Below are positions 1 through 8,580 of a stretch of 64,000 nucleotides of DNA, piece after piece (within the stretch, counting starts at the first letter, position 1; every line of letters starts with the position of its first letter). Source of the DNA: Gimesia sp. GTDB taxonomy: Bacteria > Planctomycetota > Planctomycetia > Planctomycetales > Planctomycetaceae. Under the pieces are notes generated by a model. The model was not told the origin of the DNA and ran no database searches. It saw only the letters and a program-made list of their open reading frames with translations. The position numbers and the translations under genes were made by a program. The DNA lies in NCBI RefSeq assembly GCF_040219335.1, contig NZ_JAVJSQ010000004.1, positions 186,001 to 250,000 of the forward strand. Reading direction: 5' to 3'.

Positions 1-647
1 GCATCCGCTACAACTCACACCGGGGCTGGCGCCGCTGGGCTACCGATTATCCAGACAGTGATCTGAACTTCTCCTACCGTCTACAGCAATTAACTTCGCT
101 GAAAGTCGATCCTGAAGGTCGAATCCTCGAACTGACTGATGAGGAGCTTTTCCATTACCCGTTTATTTATCTGATTGAGCCCGGCTCCCTTGAATTTACG
201 GAAGAAGAAGTCACCGCCCTGCGACGTTACCTGACCAACGGTGGCTTCATGATGGTGGACGATTTCTGGGGAGAAGCCGAGTGGGATAATTTTGCCTGGG
301 AAATGAAACGTGTTTTTCCGGACCGCGAACTGGTCGACATCCCTCTTGAACATCCCATTTTCCATTGTGTGTATGACCTCAAAGAAAAACCACAGGTCCC
401 CAGTATCGGCGTCGCCCAGTGGGGACGCTCTGAAGGAATTACCTGGGAACGGGAAGATGCCCGGGAAGTGCATTATCGCGGCCTGTTCGACGATAGCGGC
501 CGATTGATGGCGGTTGTCTGTCACAATACCGATCTGGGTGATGGCTGGGAACGGGAAGGGGAGGACAAATGGTACTTCCGTGAGTTCTCGGAAAAGAAAG
601 CTTATCCCCTGGGGATTAACATTGTGTTTTATGCCATGACCCACTGA
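1..647 (+). CDS. DUF4159-family protein, 3' part only
   Basis: The open frame runs in from the left edge (first full codon at base 3) and stops at 645-647, so the N-terminus lies outside the window. The visible part is about 214 residues. It has the DUF4159 look: a YNSHRGWRRWATDYPDSD-like stretch, a run of hydrophobic strands ending in YLIEPG, then a glycine turn with NGGFMMVDDFWG, which resembles a glutamine-amidotransferase-like fold. The C-terminus ends YPLGINIVFYAMTH, typical of proteins encoded just upstream of MoxR genes in planctomycetes. The MoxR gene begins 45 bases downstream on the same strand, so it is probably the upstream member of the same operon. Biochemical function is unknown. 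Confidence 0.75.
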   Translation, partial: IRYNSHRGWRRWATDYPDSDLNFSYRLQQLTSLKVDPEGRILELTDEELFHYPFIYLIEPGSLEFTEEEVTALRRYLTNGGFMMVDDFWGEAEWDNFAWEMKRVFPDRELVDIPLEHPIFHCVYDLKEKPQVPSIGVAQWGRSEGITWEREDAREVHYRGLFDDSGRLMAVVCHNTDLGDGWEREGEDKWYFREFSEKKAYPLGINIVFYAMTH

Positions 648-692
648 ATACAGCGTCTCTGCTTTGACAGTTTTTTTATCAGGAGTCGAAAC

Positions 693-1718
693 GTGAATTT
701 GAAACTTGTCTCCCCCGATGTCAGCGACACTGACGAGCGCATCTTTGAAATGCTGCAGAACAGTCGACAGCAGATTGACCGCGAAATTTCTAAAGCAGTC
801 ATTGGGCAAAAAGAAATTATCGACCAGCTCCTGATTGCACTGTTTGCCGGCGGACATTGCCTGATTACAGGTGCTCCGGGCCTGGCAAAAACTCTGCTGG
901 TTAATTCCCTCGCCCAGGTCTTCAAACTGAAATCTCAGCGTATTCAGTTTACTCCCGACCTGATGCCCGCCGACATCACCGGGACGGAAATTCTGGCAGG
1001 TGATACATCTGAATCACGGGCAATGAAGTTCGTTAAAGGCCCCGTCTTCACCAATATTCTGCTCGCAGATGAAATCAACCGCACGCCTCCCAAAACACAG
1101 GCTGCTCTGCTGGAAGCGATGCAGGAAAAACAGGTCACCGTCACGGGGATCAGATACGAACTGGAAAAGCCCTTTTTCGTGCTGGCAACTCAGAACCCGA
1201 TCGAAATGGAAGGCACATACCCTTTACCAGAAGCACAATTGGACCGCTTCATGTTTAATCTGGTCATCGATTACCTCTCTGAAGATGATGAGGTCGCCGT
1301 TGTGACCCAGACGACAGCCCGCAATTCTGAACCGATCGAACCACTGTTTACCGGAAATGATATCCAGCAGTTCCATGGTTTTGTGCGTGAAGTACCTGTT
1401 GCCGAAGAGATTGTCCGTTACGCGGTTCAACTTTGTGCGGCTTCCCGGCCACACCAGGAGAATACTCCGGAATTTATCAATGAGTGGGTCAACTGGGGTG
1501 CCGGATTACGTGCAGCCCAGAGTCTGATTCTGGGCGCCAAAGCCCGGGCCGTTCTGCGGGGCCGAGTTCATGTCACCCAGGAAGATATTGAGGCCCTGCT
1601 GGCACCAGTCCTGCGTCACCGAGTTCTGATCAACTATCGCGCAGAAGCCGAGGGGGTCACCGTGGAACAGGTTGTGCAGAAATTGATAGAGACTATTCCC
1701 GCCCCCGTCAAAGGATGA
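693..1718 (+). CDS. MoxR-family AAA+ ATPase
   Basis: A 341-residue AAA+ ATPase of the MoxR type. MoxR proteins are thought to act as chaperones that mature or load metal-dependent partners, often vWA-domain proteins encoded beside them. The Walker A loop reads GAPGLAKT (around residue 62), Walker B is LLADEINR (around 120), and the sensor region NPIEMEGTYPLPEAQLDRF is the family signature. The start is GTG, preceded by AGGAG at 681-685. Length is normal for the family. The DUF58 gene follows after 11 bases, the classical MoxR-DUF58 pairing, and two more vWA proteins lie downstream. Confidence 0.95.
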   Translation: MNLKLVSPDVSDTDERIFEMLQNSRQQIDREISKAVIGQKEIIDQLLIALFAGGHCLITGAPGLAKTLLVNSLAQVFKLKSQRIQFTPDLMPADITGTEILAGDTSESRAMKFVKGPVFTNILLADEINRTPPKTQAALLEAMQEKQVTVTGIRYELEKPFFVLATQNPIEMEGTYPLPEAQLDRFMFNLVIDYLSEDDEVAVVTQTTARNSEPIEPLFTGNDIQQFHGFVREVPVAEEIVRYAVQLCAASRPHQENTPEFINEWVNWGAGLRAAQSLILGAKARAVLRGRVHVTQEDIEALLAPVLRHRVLINYRAEAEGVTVEQVVQKLIETIPAPVKG

Positions 1719-1729
1719 ATTGAAGCTGC

Positions 1730-2647
1730 ATGAACACAAATACCACAGCCCGCCGTAATCAGAGACTGATGTCTCAACGCATTGACCCTGCCTGTCTGAT
1801 GCGGATCAAATCTCTCGAATTACGTGCAAAAACCGTTGTTGAAGGAACCTGGAAAGGACTGCATCGCAGCCCCTACCACGGGTTCTCCGTTGAATTCACC
1901 GAATACCGCGAATATACGCCCGGAGATGACCCGCGCCATATCGACTGGAAACTGGCAGCTCGCTCCAACGAACACTACATTAAACGATTTGAGGAAGAGA
2001 CCAACCTCTGCTGCCATATGTTGCTCGACCTCAGCACCTCGATGCAGTTTCAGAGCCTGGGCTATACCAAAGCCGAATACGCCAAAACCCTGGTTGCAAC
2101 ATTTGCCTATTTTCTAGCCCAGCAGCGCGATGCCACCGGACTGATCATTTTTGACGAGCAGGTAGAAACGGTCATCCCCGCTCGCTTTACGCGAGGCCAG
2201 CTCAGACGAATCCTGATCGAACTGGAGCGTCCCCCGCAAGGTTCACACACCAATCTGATCTCTCCATTGAAACATGCAGTAGAAACCATCAATAAACGAG
2301 GGCTCGTAGTCCTGATATCTGATCTGATGAGCCCCCTGGATGAGTTAAATACCCACCTCGGCTATCTTCGCGCACAAGGACACGAAGTCGCATTATTCCA
2401 GATTCTGGACCCAGCAGAAATTCACCTTAATTTCCACGAAACAGCCATCTTCGAAGATCTGGAAACTGGTGAGCGTATCGCCCTCAATCCCAAAGCAGCC
2501 CGGGATAATTATCAGCAACAGTTACAGGAACATCAGGCGGCGATTCAGTCGTTCTGCCGCAAACAGGGAGTTCATTACCATCAGTTAACCACAGATATGC
2601 CCCTTGAGCTGGGGCTTTCTGAATTCCTTACCGATCGCGCTGCCTGA
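1730..2647 (+). CDS. DUF58 domain protein (vWA-like MoxR partner)
   Basis: A 305-residue DUF58 protein. The family hallmark GDDPRHIDWKLAARS lies near residue 65, and a MIDAS-like DLSTSM (DxSxS) near residue 100 marks the embedded vWA fold that probably binds a divalent metal. No membrane segment is seen, so it is probably cytoplasmic. DUF58 proteins are usually encoded directly after MoxR, as here, and are assumed to be its client or adaptor. The start is the ATG at 1730; an ATG at 1769 is a possible alternative because no strong Shine-Dalgarno sequence precedes the first. Confidence 0.92.
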   Translation: MNTNTTARRNQRLMSQRIDPACLMRIKSLELRAKTVVEGTWKGLHRSPYHGFSVEFTEYREYTPGDDPRHIDWKLAARSNEHYIKRFEEETNLCCHMLLDLSTSMQFQSLGYTKAEYAKTLVATFAYFLAQQRDATGLIIFDEQVETVIPARFTRGQLRRILIELERPPQGSHTNLISPLKHAVETINKRGLVVLISDLMSPLDELNTHLGYLRAQGHEVALFQILDPAEIHLNFHETAIFEDLETGERIALNPKAARDNYQQQLQEHQAAIQSFCRKQGVHYHQLTTDMPLELGLSEFLTDRAA

Positions 2648-2674
2648 CAGTGCTATCTAATTAGAGGACCTGAG

Positions 2675-4786
2675 TTGAGTTTTTTAACCCCACTTTATTT
2701 AGTTGGTATCATCGCCGTCGGACTGCCGATTCTGCTGCATCTGGTTCGTCATCAGCCTAAGAACGTCCTCTATTTCAGCTCTCTCCGCTTTCTGGAACAC
2801 AAGCCCCACCAGACTAATCGCAAAAATAAAATCGAGCACTGGCTGTTACTCTCATTACGCGCTTTGGCCGTGATTCTCCTCGTCGCCGCATTCGCCCGCC
2901 CTTTTTTCAAGAACCAGGATCTGAAGCTCGCCTCAACACAGCCCCAGAGCCAGACCATTCTACTGGTTGACACCAGTGCCAGTATGCAGCGGGATTCCCT
3001 CTGGGAAAAAGCATTATCCCAGGCAAATGAGATCATCAAAGAGACGCCACCGAATCAAATCTCAGTTTTTACGTTTGACACACAGCTCAAAGCAGTCAAA
3101 CCGTTACGACAGTCTCAAGAAACACATTCAGCGAGTTCTCTCGAAAAAAAACAGAATCTATTAGGGGAATTGACTCCCGGCTGGAAAGCAACTGATCTGG
3201 GAACGGCCCTGGCGGAACTGGCGGCACTCCTCCAGGAACAGGCAATCTCTGATCCAACCGGGAGCATCCTGCGTCACACAAAAGTCGAACTGATTACGGA
3301 TTTCCAGGCAGGATCAAGAACCGAAGCGCTCTCTGAGTTTTCCTGGCCGAAGGAGTTAAGTGTGCGGTTGCACCAGCTAAAAGCTGACAACTTAGATAAC
3401 GCCGGCCTGCAGTTACTCACGCTCGATGCTGAGTCTCAACCGACAATTCGAATTGTGAATGCAGCTAACTCTCAACAGGAAAAATTCACAATCGCCTATG
3501 AAGTACAGCCAGGTAAACTCGAAAAGAGTCAGCAGGTCTATGTCCCTCGAGGCCAGTCTCGAGTTGTCCGTATGGCCGCCTGGCAACAGCCAGCCTCTGT
3601 TCCCAGAATTGTGCTCAGTGGCGATCAACAGAATTTTGATAACCACCTTTATCTTCAGCCCCCGGTCCGGCCCAATCTGACCATTGTGCATTATGGGACT
3701 CCTGCCGAAAACTCGATTGAGTCTGCGAATTACTTTGCCCGACGGGCCTTTCCCAGTACCAGCCAGCGTTCCATTGATTTTCAAACAATCGGCCCTGATT
3801 CACCACCACTGCTGCTCACCGCAACAGAGATCCATTTGATGTTGATCAGTCGGCAACTGGCACCAGATGAAACAGAACAGGTCCAACGTTATCTGGAGCA
3901 GGGGGGAGTAGTCCTTCTCACGCTGCACGATGATCAGTCCACTGATTCGCTGAATCAGCTGGCGACGCATAACGCAGACACCACAGCACTGATAGAAACA
4001 GTCTCCCCCGAAATCAACGGTTATGCCTTACTCACCGATATCAATTTCGAGCATCCCCTGTTTCAGATTTTTCAGGCTCCGGAATTCTCAGACTTCACCC
4101 GACTGAAATTCTGGAATTATCGCGGGCTCAAACTGCCGGAACAGATTCCACATCGGGTACTGGCCCGCTTCGATCATCAGGCTCCCGCGATACTGGAAAT
4201 AACACGAAACAAAGGAAAACTGCTCGTAATGAGCTTTGGCTGGACGCCTCAGGAAAGCCAGTTCGCGCTATCAACAAAATTCGTCCCCATGTTAAATGCA
4301 ATCCTGACTCTGAATGACCGAGCCCAGAATACCCCGGCGCAGTTCACGATCGGCCAGAAAGTCAATCTCCCCGCAGATCAACAGACGCGTCTGATCAGCA
4401 CGCCTGATCGCTCCCAGATCAAACTTGCTTCCGATCAGCAGGATTTCACAGAAACGATTCTGCCCGGACTGTATCAGGTTGAAAGTGATACCCAGTTGCC
4501 CCCGACCAGGCAGTTTGCAGTAAATCTGGATATTAACGAAAGCCAGACAGAGCCTCTCGCGCGAGAGAAGCTGGAAGCACTTGGAGTCCACTTTATGGAC
4601 TCCGATCTAGAATCGCAGGAGCATACTTCTCCCGCCGAACTTCAGCGTCAGGCACAGTTGCGAGAACTGGAACAGAAACAGCAGCTTTGGCGCTGGTTGA
4701 TTATAGTGGCTCTTGCGTTACTGGGCCTGGAAACGGTGCTGGCCAGATGGTTGACCGGCAAATCTTCTGCGACAGGAAAGGCGTAA
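2675..4786 (+). CDS. BatA-type membrane vWA protein
   Basis: A 703-residue membrane protein. The start is TTG with GAGGA about ten bases upstream. Residues 1-85 form an N-terminal BatA-type region: a first membrane helix (LYLVGIIAVGLPILLHLV), the conserved FSSLRFLE stretch and a second helix around 60-78. A vWA domain follows with MIDAS motif DTSASM near residue 105. A long extracytoplasmic middle part follows, with a GATase-like segment around 330-480. A last helix near residue 675-692 anchors the C-terminus. Aerotolerance (Bat) proteins of this kind sit in MoxR operons. The next gene starts 2 bases after the stop, so co-translation is likely. Confidence 0.85.
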   Translation: MSFLTPLYLVGIIAVGLPILLHLVRHQPKNVLYFSSLRFLEHKPHQTNRKNKIEHWLLLSLRALAVILLVAAFARPFFKNQDLKLASTQPQSQTILLVDTSASMQRDSLWEKALSQANEIIKETPPNQISVFTFDTQLKAVKPLRQSQETHSASSLEKKQNLLGELTPGWKATDLGTALAELAALLQEQAISDPTGSILRHTKVELITDFQAGSRTEALSEFSWPKELSVRLHQLKADNLDNAGLQLLTLDAESQPTIRIVNAANSQQEKFTIAYEVQPGKLEKSQQVYVPRGQSRVVRMAAWQQPASVPRIVLSGDQQNFDNHLYLQPPVRPNLTIVHYGTPAENSIESANYFARRAFPSTSQRSIDFQTIGPDSPPLLLTATEIHLMLISRQLAPDETEQVQRYLEQGGVVLLTLHDDQSTDSLNQLATHNADTTALIETVSPEINGYALLTDINFEHPLFQIFQAPEFSDFTRLKFWNYRGLKLPEQIPHRVLARFDHQAPAILEITRNKGKLLVMSFGWTPQESQFALSTKFVPMLNAILTLNDRAQNTPAQFTIGQKVNLPADQQTRLISTPDRSQIKLASDQQDFTETILPGLYQVESDTQLPPTRQFAVNLDINESQTEPLAREKLEALGVHFMDSDLESQEHTSPAELQRQAQLRELEQKQQLWRWLIIVALALLGLETVLARWLTGKSSATGKA

Positions 4787-4788
4787 AC

Positions 4789-7700
4789 ATGGGCCTGCCC
4801 GATCTATTAAAACAGCTGAATCAGGTCATTTTTCGCCAGCAGATCAGTCTGAAGCTTAAGCGACTGACACTACTCTGGCTGGTTGCAGGCTGCCTGACCC
4901 TGCTGACGGTACTCCTGCTTCCCCCCGTCTCAGCACCTGCCGAACAGTACTTGTTATTGGGGGTTTTACTGGGAATCCCAACCTGTATCGCTGTCGGTAT
5001 GCTGGTCCATCGCTCACGCAACCGCTACTCACCAGCCAGTCGGCATGCAGTGGCAAAACTGATCGAAGAAACTTATCCTGATCTCGACACCAGCCTCCTC
5101 GCAACACTGGAGCTGGAAAAGCAAAACTGGAATGATTCACCCACTTTTCTGCAGAAGCGTCTGCTGGCCCAGGTCATTTCACACGGCACAAGCCATGACT
5201 GGAGGCAGGCGATTTCCAACCGCAGGCTGATTCTACAGAGCACCACACACTTAACCTGCTTTACTGCCTGGTTGCTCTGCTGCCTGAGTTGCTGGAATCT
5301 GCTCCGGGCCGCTCCCACTCCCCAAAAAGCCGCTGTCGCTCTCATCAACCAGGCTCAACTGGAATACAAAGTTGAAATTCAACCCGGCTCTACCGAGGTG
5401 GAAAAAGGGCATCCTTTGCTGATCACCGCACGTTTCTCGGGAAAAGTCCCCGAGACTGCAACTCTGCATTTCAAAACTGCCAGTGGGACCACCACAGAAC
5501 TTCCGCTGACCAAACAGCTGGACGACCCTATTTTTGCGGTTCGAATTCCTTCTGTAACAGAAGATTTGAGCTATCGAGTGCACTCAGCAGACTGGAAGTC
5601 AGATGTTTCACAGATAAAAGTCTATGTCCTGCCCGAACTGGTTCAGCTTGACAGCACTATCACGCCGCCCGACTATACAGGTCAACCAACGCAGCGCAAT
5701 GAAGACAGTCTCACACTGAGTGCAATTGTTGGTTCCAAAATTCAATTCCACGCCCGCTTTAATAAGCCTGTCAAAACAGCTGAACTTAGAACCGATAACG
5801 GCAATTCGTTGCACATGGGAATCGATTCAAATGGATTATCGGGCCGTATGACATTGCAGGCAGAACAGGACCAGACCTGGAACCTGCACCTGAACGACAG
5901 CGATGGTCGTTCAAACCGCACACCGCCATTTATCGATCTGGCCGTGATCCCCAATCTTCCACCTGAAATCAAAATCACATTTCCAGCTCGCGACACCCGT
6001 GTCTCCCCACTCGAAGAAGCAATGGTTCAAGGCACCGTAGTAGACGACTTCGGCCTGCAACAGGTAGGTCTGGTTTACTCGATTCCTGGCCAGGAACCTC
6101 AAACTGTAGTACTCCGTGAAAGCGATAAAGCAGCAGTCGATTTCACAGCTGAGCACATTCTCTCCCTGGAACGTCTGCACGTGCAGCCCGACACCCTGAT
6201 TTCCTATTACCTGTTTGCTGAGGATCTCGAAGCAGAGGGTCGCACGCGCAAAGTCCTCAGTGACATGTATTTCATGGAAGTCCGTCACTTTGAAGAGATA
6301 TTCCGGGAAGGACGATCTCCCAGCGGCGCCTCACAGGCAGGAAAAAGTGGTGGCAACGCACAACAGGCCGAGAAGCTGGCAGAACAACAAAAACAGATAA
6401 TAAATGCAACCTGGAAAGTCATCCGCCGCGAGATCAAGTCAACCGTTTCTGAACAGTTTTCCCCAGATCTCGAGACGCTCTCGCAAGCACAACAGTCGCT
6501 GGTAGCAGAATTGCGCAAGCTTTCCGAAAAAATCAAATCCCAAAAATCAAAAGCACTGATTGACTCCATCTCGCAAAGCATGCAGGAGGCCGCTACCTGC
6601 CTGGACTCCGCCAGGGAGGCGCAGTCTGTATCGACACTTTCAACGGCTCTGGCTGCAGAACAGACCAGTTATCAGATGCTGCTGAAACTGCGTGCCCGGG
6701 AACATAAAGTCTCCAAGAGTAAAAACGGCGGAGGCAGCAAGGGGGGAGGCAGCAGCCGTTCGCAGACTCAACTGCAGCAACTGGAACTGACCAATAAAAA
6801 ACAGCGTTATGAAACAGAAAATCAGGCTTCTCAGCCCGCTGCTGCTCAACCAGATCGGGAATCACTTCAGATTCTAAATCGTCTGCGGGAACTGGCTGAG
6901 CGTCAGAAAGATCTGAATGAACAGCTCAAGGAGTTGGCCAATAAACAGCGGTTTGCCAAAACAGACGCAGAACGGGAAGAAATCGAACGACAGCTCAAAC
7001 GCCTGCGGGAACGACAACGCGAACTGTTGCGTCAGGCGGATGAAGTGGCCCAGCGGATGGATCAGGCCAAACAACCCGATTCAATGAAATCACGTCGCGA
7101 ACTGGAACAGACCCGCCAGCATCTTCAACAAAGTGCCCAGTCATTAAAAGAGGGGCAGGTTTCCCGGGCTCTGAACTCAGGCACCCGGGCACAGCAGAAA
7201 CTGAATCAGCTTAAAAATGACTTCCGCAAAAAAACAGCCAACCAGTTCGCCGATGCCATGCGTTCGCTGAACCTGCAGGCAGAACAGCTTGATCAGCAAC
7301 AGCAGGCTATCAACCAAGCGATTAATGACCAGGAACGGAAACCGGGGCCGGGAGCACGGCGTTCCCTGCGAAGCCATCGGGGCAATTCGGAGTTGGCAGA
7401 TCAGTTACAACAACAGGAAGACCGCCTCCAAGAAATCATGGAACAGATGAAGCAGGTTGTACAGGAATCGGAACAGGCAGAGCCGCTGCTCTCACGACAT
7501 CTGTATGACGCAATTCGTAAAACGAGACCCTTTCGCCCCGAAGAGGCATTGAAAGATGCGGCCAATTTCCTGAAAGAGGGAAATGGTAATCAGGCTCGTG
7601 AAGCAGAAGAACGTGCTTCACGCGGCATAGAGACCATGAAACAGGGAATTCAGCTCGCCGCTGAGAGCGTACTTGGCAATGATCTGGAATCATTAAAACG

Positions 7701-8580
7701 CGCTCGCCAGGCACTCAAATCGCTTTCTTCTGAAATACAACAGGAACAGCAGCAGGCAAGCAATTCTCCCCAACAAAAACCACCAGGCACTGGTTCGGGA
7801 AAACCTGGTCCCCCATCTCCACAACAAGCAGGCCAGCGTCCCACTGCAGCAGGTTCTCAGGGACAAAGTAAACCGGGTGAGAATAGACAAGCCCAGAACA
7901 GCCTGGCACAGAATCAGCCGATGCCTGGAAAATCAGGTCAAAATCCGTCCACAGCCGAACAGTCAAAGTCCGGTCAGCCTCAATCAGGACAACCACAGCA
8001 GGGACAACCAGGACAAAGTCAACCTGGAAAAAGCCAGTCCAATTCATCAGGACAGCCTTCCAGTCAGGGGCAGGGGCGAGTTCAGCTGACATCGGCCCAG
8101 CCAGGCAAAGGAAACGGTTCTCAGGCTAACTCCCCCAACGATTCTCAAACTTCACCCGCTCCCAAATCTCTTAAGGGTCAACGGGGACAGTCTCAGGGAG
8201 GACCTGGTAGTGGCCAGGGAGGCCCCGGCAGCCCACCCCCTGGACCTTTGACGGGAAACCAGTTCCGCGAATGGTCAGACCGGATGCGGGACGTGGAAGA
8301 AATGGTGGGGGATCCCGAACTACGTAGTCGAGTCGCTCAAATTCGTGAACGCGCACAGAGTATGCGTGCAGAGTTTAAACGTCACTCCAAATCACCAGAG
8401 GGAGACTTGATCAATGCACAAATCCTGGAACCGCTGGCTGAAATTCAAACAATTCTGTCAAACGAAATCAGTAAACGAGGTGCGCAAACATCGCTGGCAC
8501 CGATTGACCGTGACCCGGTACCAGAAAAGTACTCAGACCTGGTCCGACGCTATTATGAAGAACTAGGGAACGGAAAATGA
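4789..8580 (+). CDS. Large membrane-anchored coiled-coil protein (DUF4175-like)
   Basis: A 1263-residue protein counted from the ATG at 4789; the frame is open 34 codons further upstream, but that stretch overlaps the preceding gene. Two membrane helices lie near residues 26-46 and 52-73, and a third near 150-170. Residues of about 180-500 look like beta-rich Ig-like domains. A long glutamine/glutamate/arginine-rich coiled coil covers about 500-980. A disordered tail rich in Q, P, G and S follows (bases about 7740-8250), then a short folded end. The layout recalls DUF4175 proteins of proteobacteria, but I cannot confirm homology. It overlaps the next start as ATGA. It is probably a periplasmic scaffold working with the neighbouring vWA proteins. 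Confidence 0.75.
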   Translation: MGLPDLLKQLNQVIFRQQISLKLKRLTLLWLVAGCLTLLTVLLLPPVSAPAEQYLLLGVLLGIPTCIAVGMLVHRSRNRYSPASRHAVAKLIEETYPDLDTSLLATLELEKQNWNDSPTFLQKRLLAQVISHGTSHDWRQAISNRRLILQSTTHLTCFTAWLLCCLSCWNLLRAAPTPQKAAVALINQAQLEYKVEIQPGSTEVEKGHPLLITARFSGKVPETATLHFKTASGTTTELPLTKQLDDPIFAVRIPSVTEDLSYRVHSADWKSDVSQIKVYVLPELVQLDSTITPPDYTGQPTQRNEDSLTLSAIVGSKIQFHARFNKPVKTAELRTDNGNSLHMGIDSNGLSGRMTLQAEQDQTWNLHLNDSDGRSNRTPPFIDLAVIPNLPPEIKITFPARDTRVSPLEEAMVQGTVVDDFGLQQVGLVYSIPGQEPQTVVLRESDKAAVDFTAEHILSLERLHVQPDTLISYYLFAEDLEAEGRTRKVLSDMYFMEVRHFEEIFREGRSPSGASQAGKSGGNAQQAEKLAEQQKQIINATWKVIRREIKSTVSEQFSPDLETLSQAQQSLVAELRKLSEKIKSQKSKALIDSISQSMQEAATCLDSAREAQSVSTLSTALAAEQTSYQMLLKLRAREHKVSKSKNGGGSKGGGSSRSQTQLQQLELTNKKQRYETENQASQPAAAQPDRESLQILNRLRELAERQKDLNEQLKELANKQRFAKTDAEREEIERQLKRLRERQRELLRQADEVAQRMDQAKQPDSMKSRRELEQTRQHLQQSAQSLKEGQVSRALNSGTRAQQKLNQLKNDFRKKTANQFADAMRSLNLQAEQLDQQQQAINQAINDQERKPGPGARRSLRSHRGNSELADQLQQQEDRLQEIMEQMKQVVQESEQAEPLLSRHLYDAIRKTRPFRPEEALKDAANFLKEGNGNQAREAEERASRGIETMKQGIQLAAESVLGNDLESLKRARQALKSLSSEIQQEQQQASNSPQQKPPGTGSGKPGPPSPQQAGQRPTAAGSQGQSKPGENRQAQNSLAQNQPMPGKSGQNPSTAEQSKSGQPQSGQPQQGQPGQSQPGKSQSNSSGQPSSQGQGRVQLTSAQPGKGNGSQANSPNDSQTSPAPKSLKGQRGQSQGGPGSGQGGPGSPPPGPLTGNQFREWSDRMRDVEEMVGDPELRSRVAQIRERAQSMRAEFKRHSKSPEGDLINAQILEPLAEIQTILSNEISKRGAQTSLAPIDRDPVPEKYSDLVRRYYEELGNGK

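Noticed and set aside
90-857. Open frame of 255 codons on the minus strand
   Set aside because: It is antisense to the DUF4159 and MoxR genes, whose motifs are clear.
4687-4788. 34-codon upstream extension of the coiled-coil protein
   Set aside because: It lies inside the previous gene; the ATG at 4789 follows that gene's stop directly and leads into a normal membrane-anchored N-terminus.
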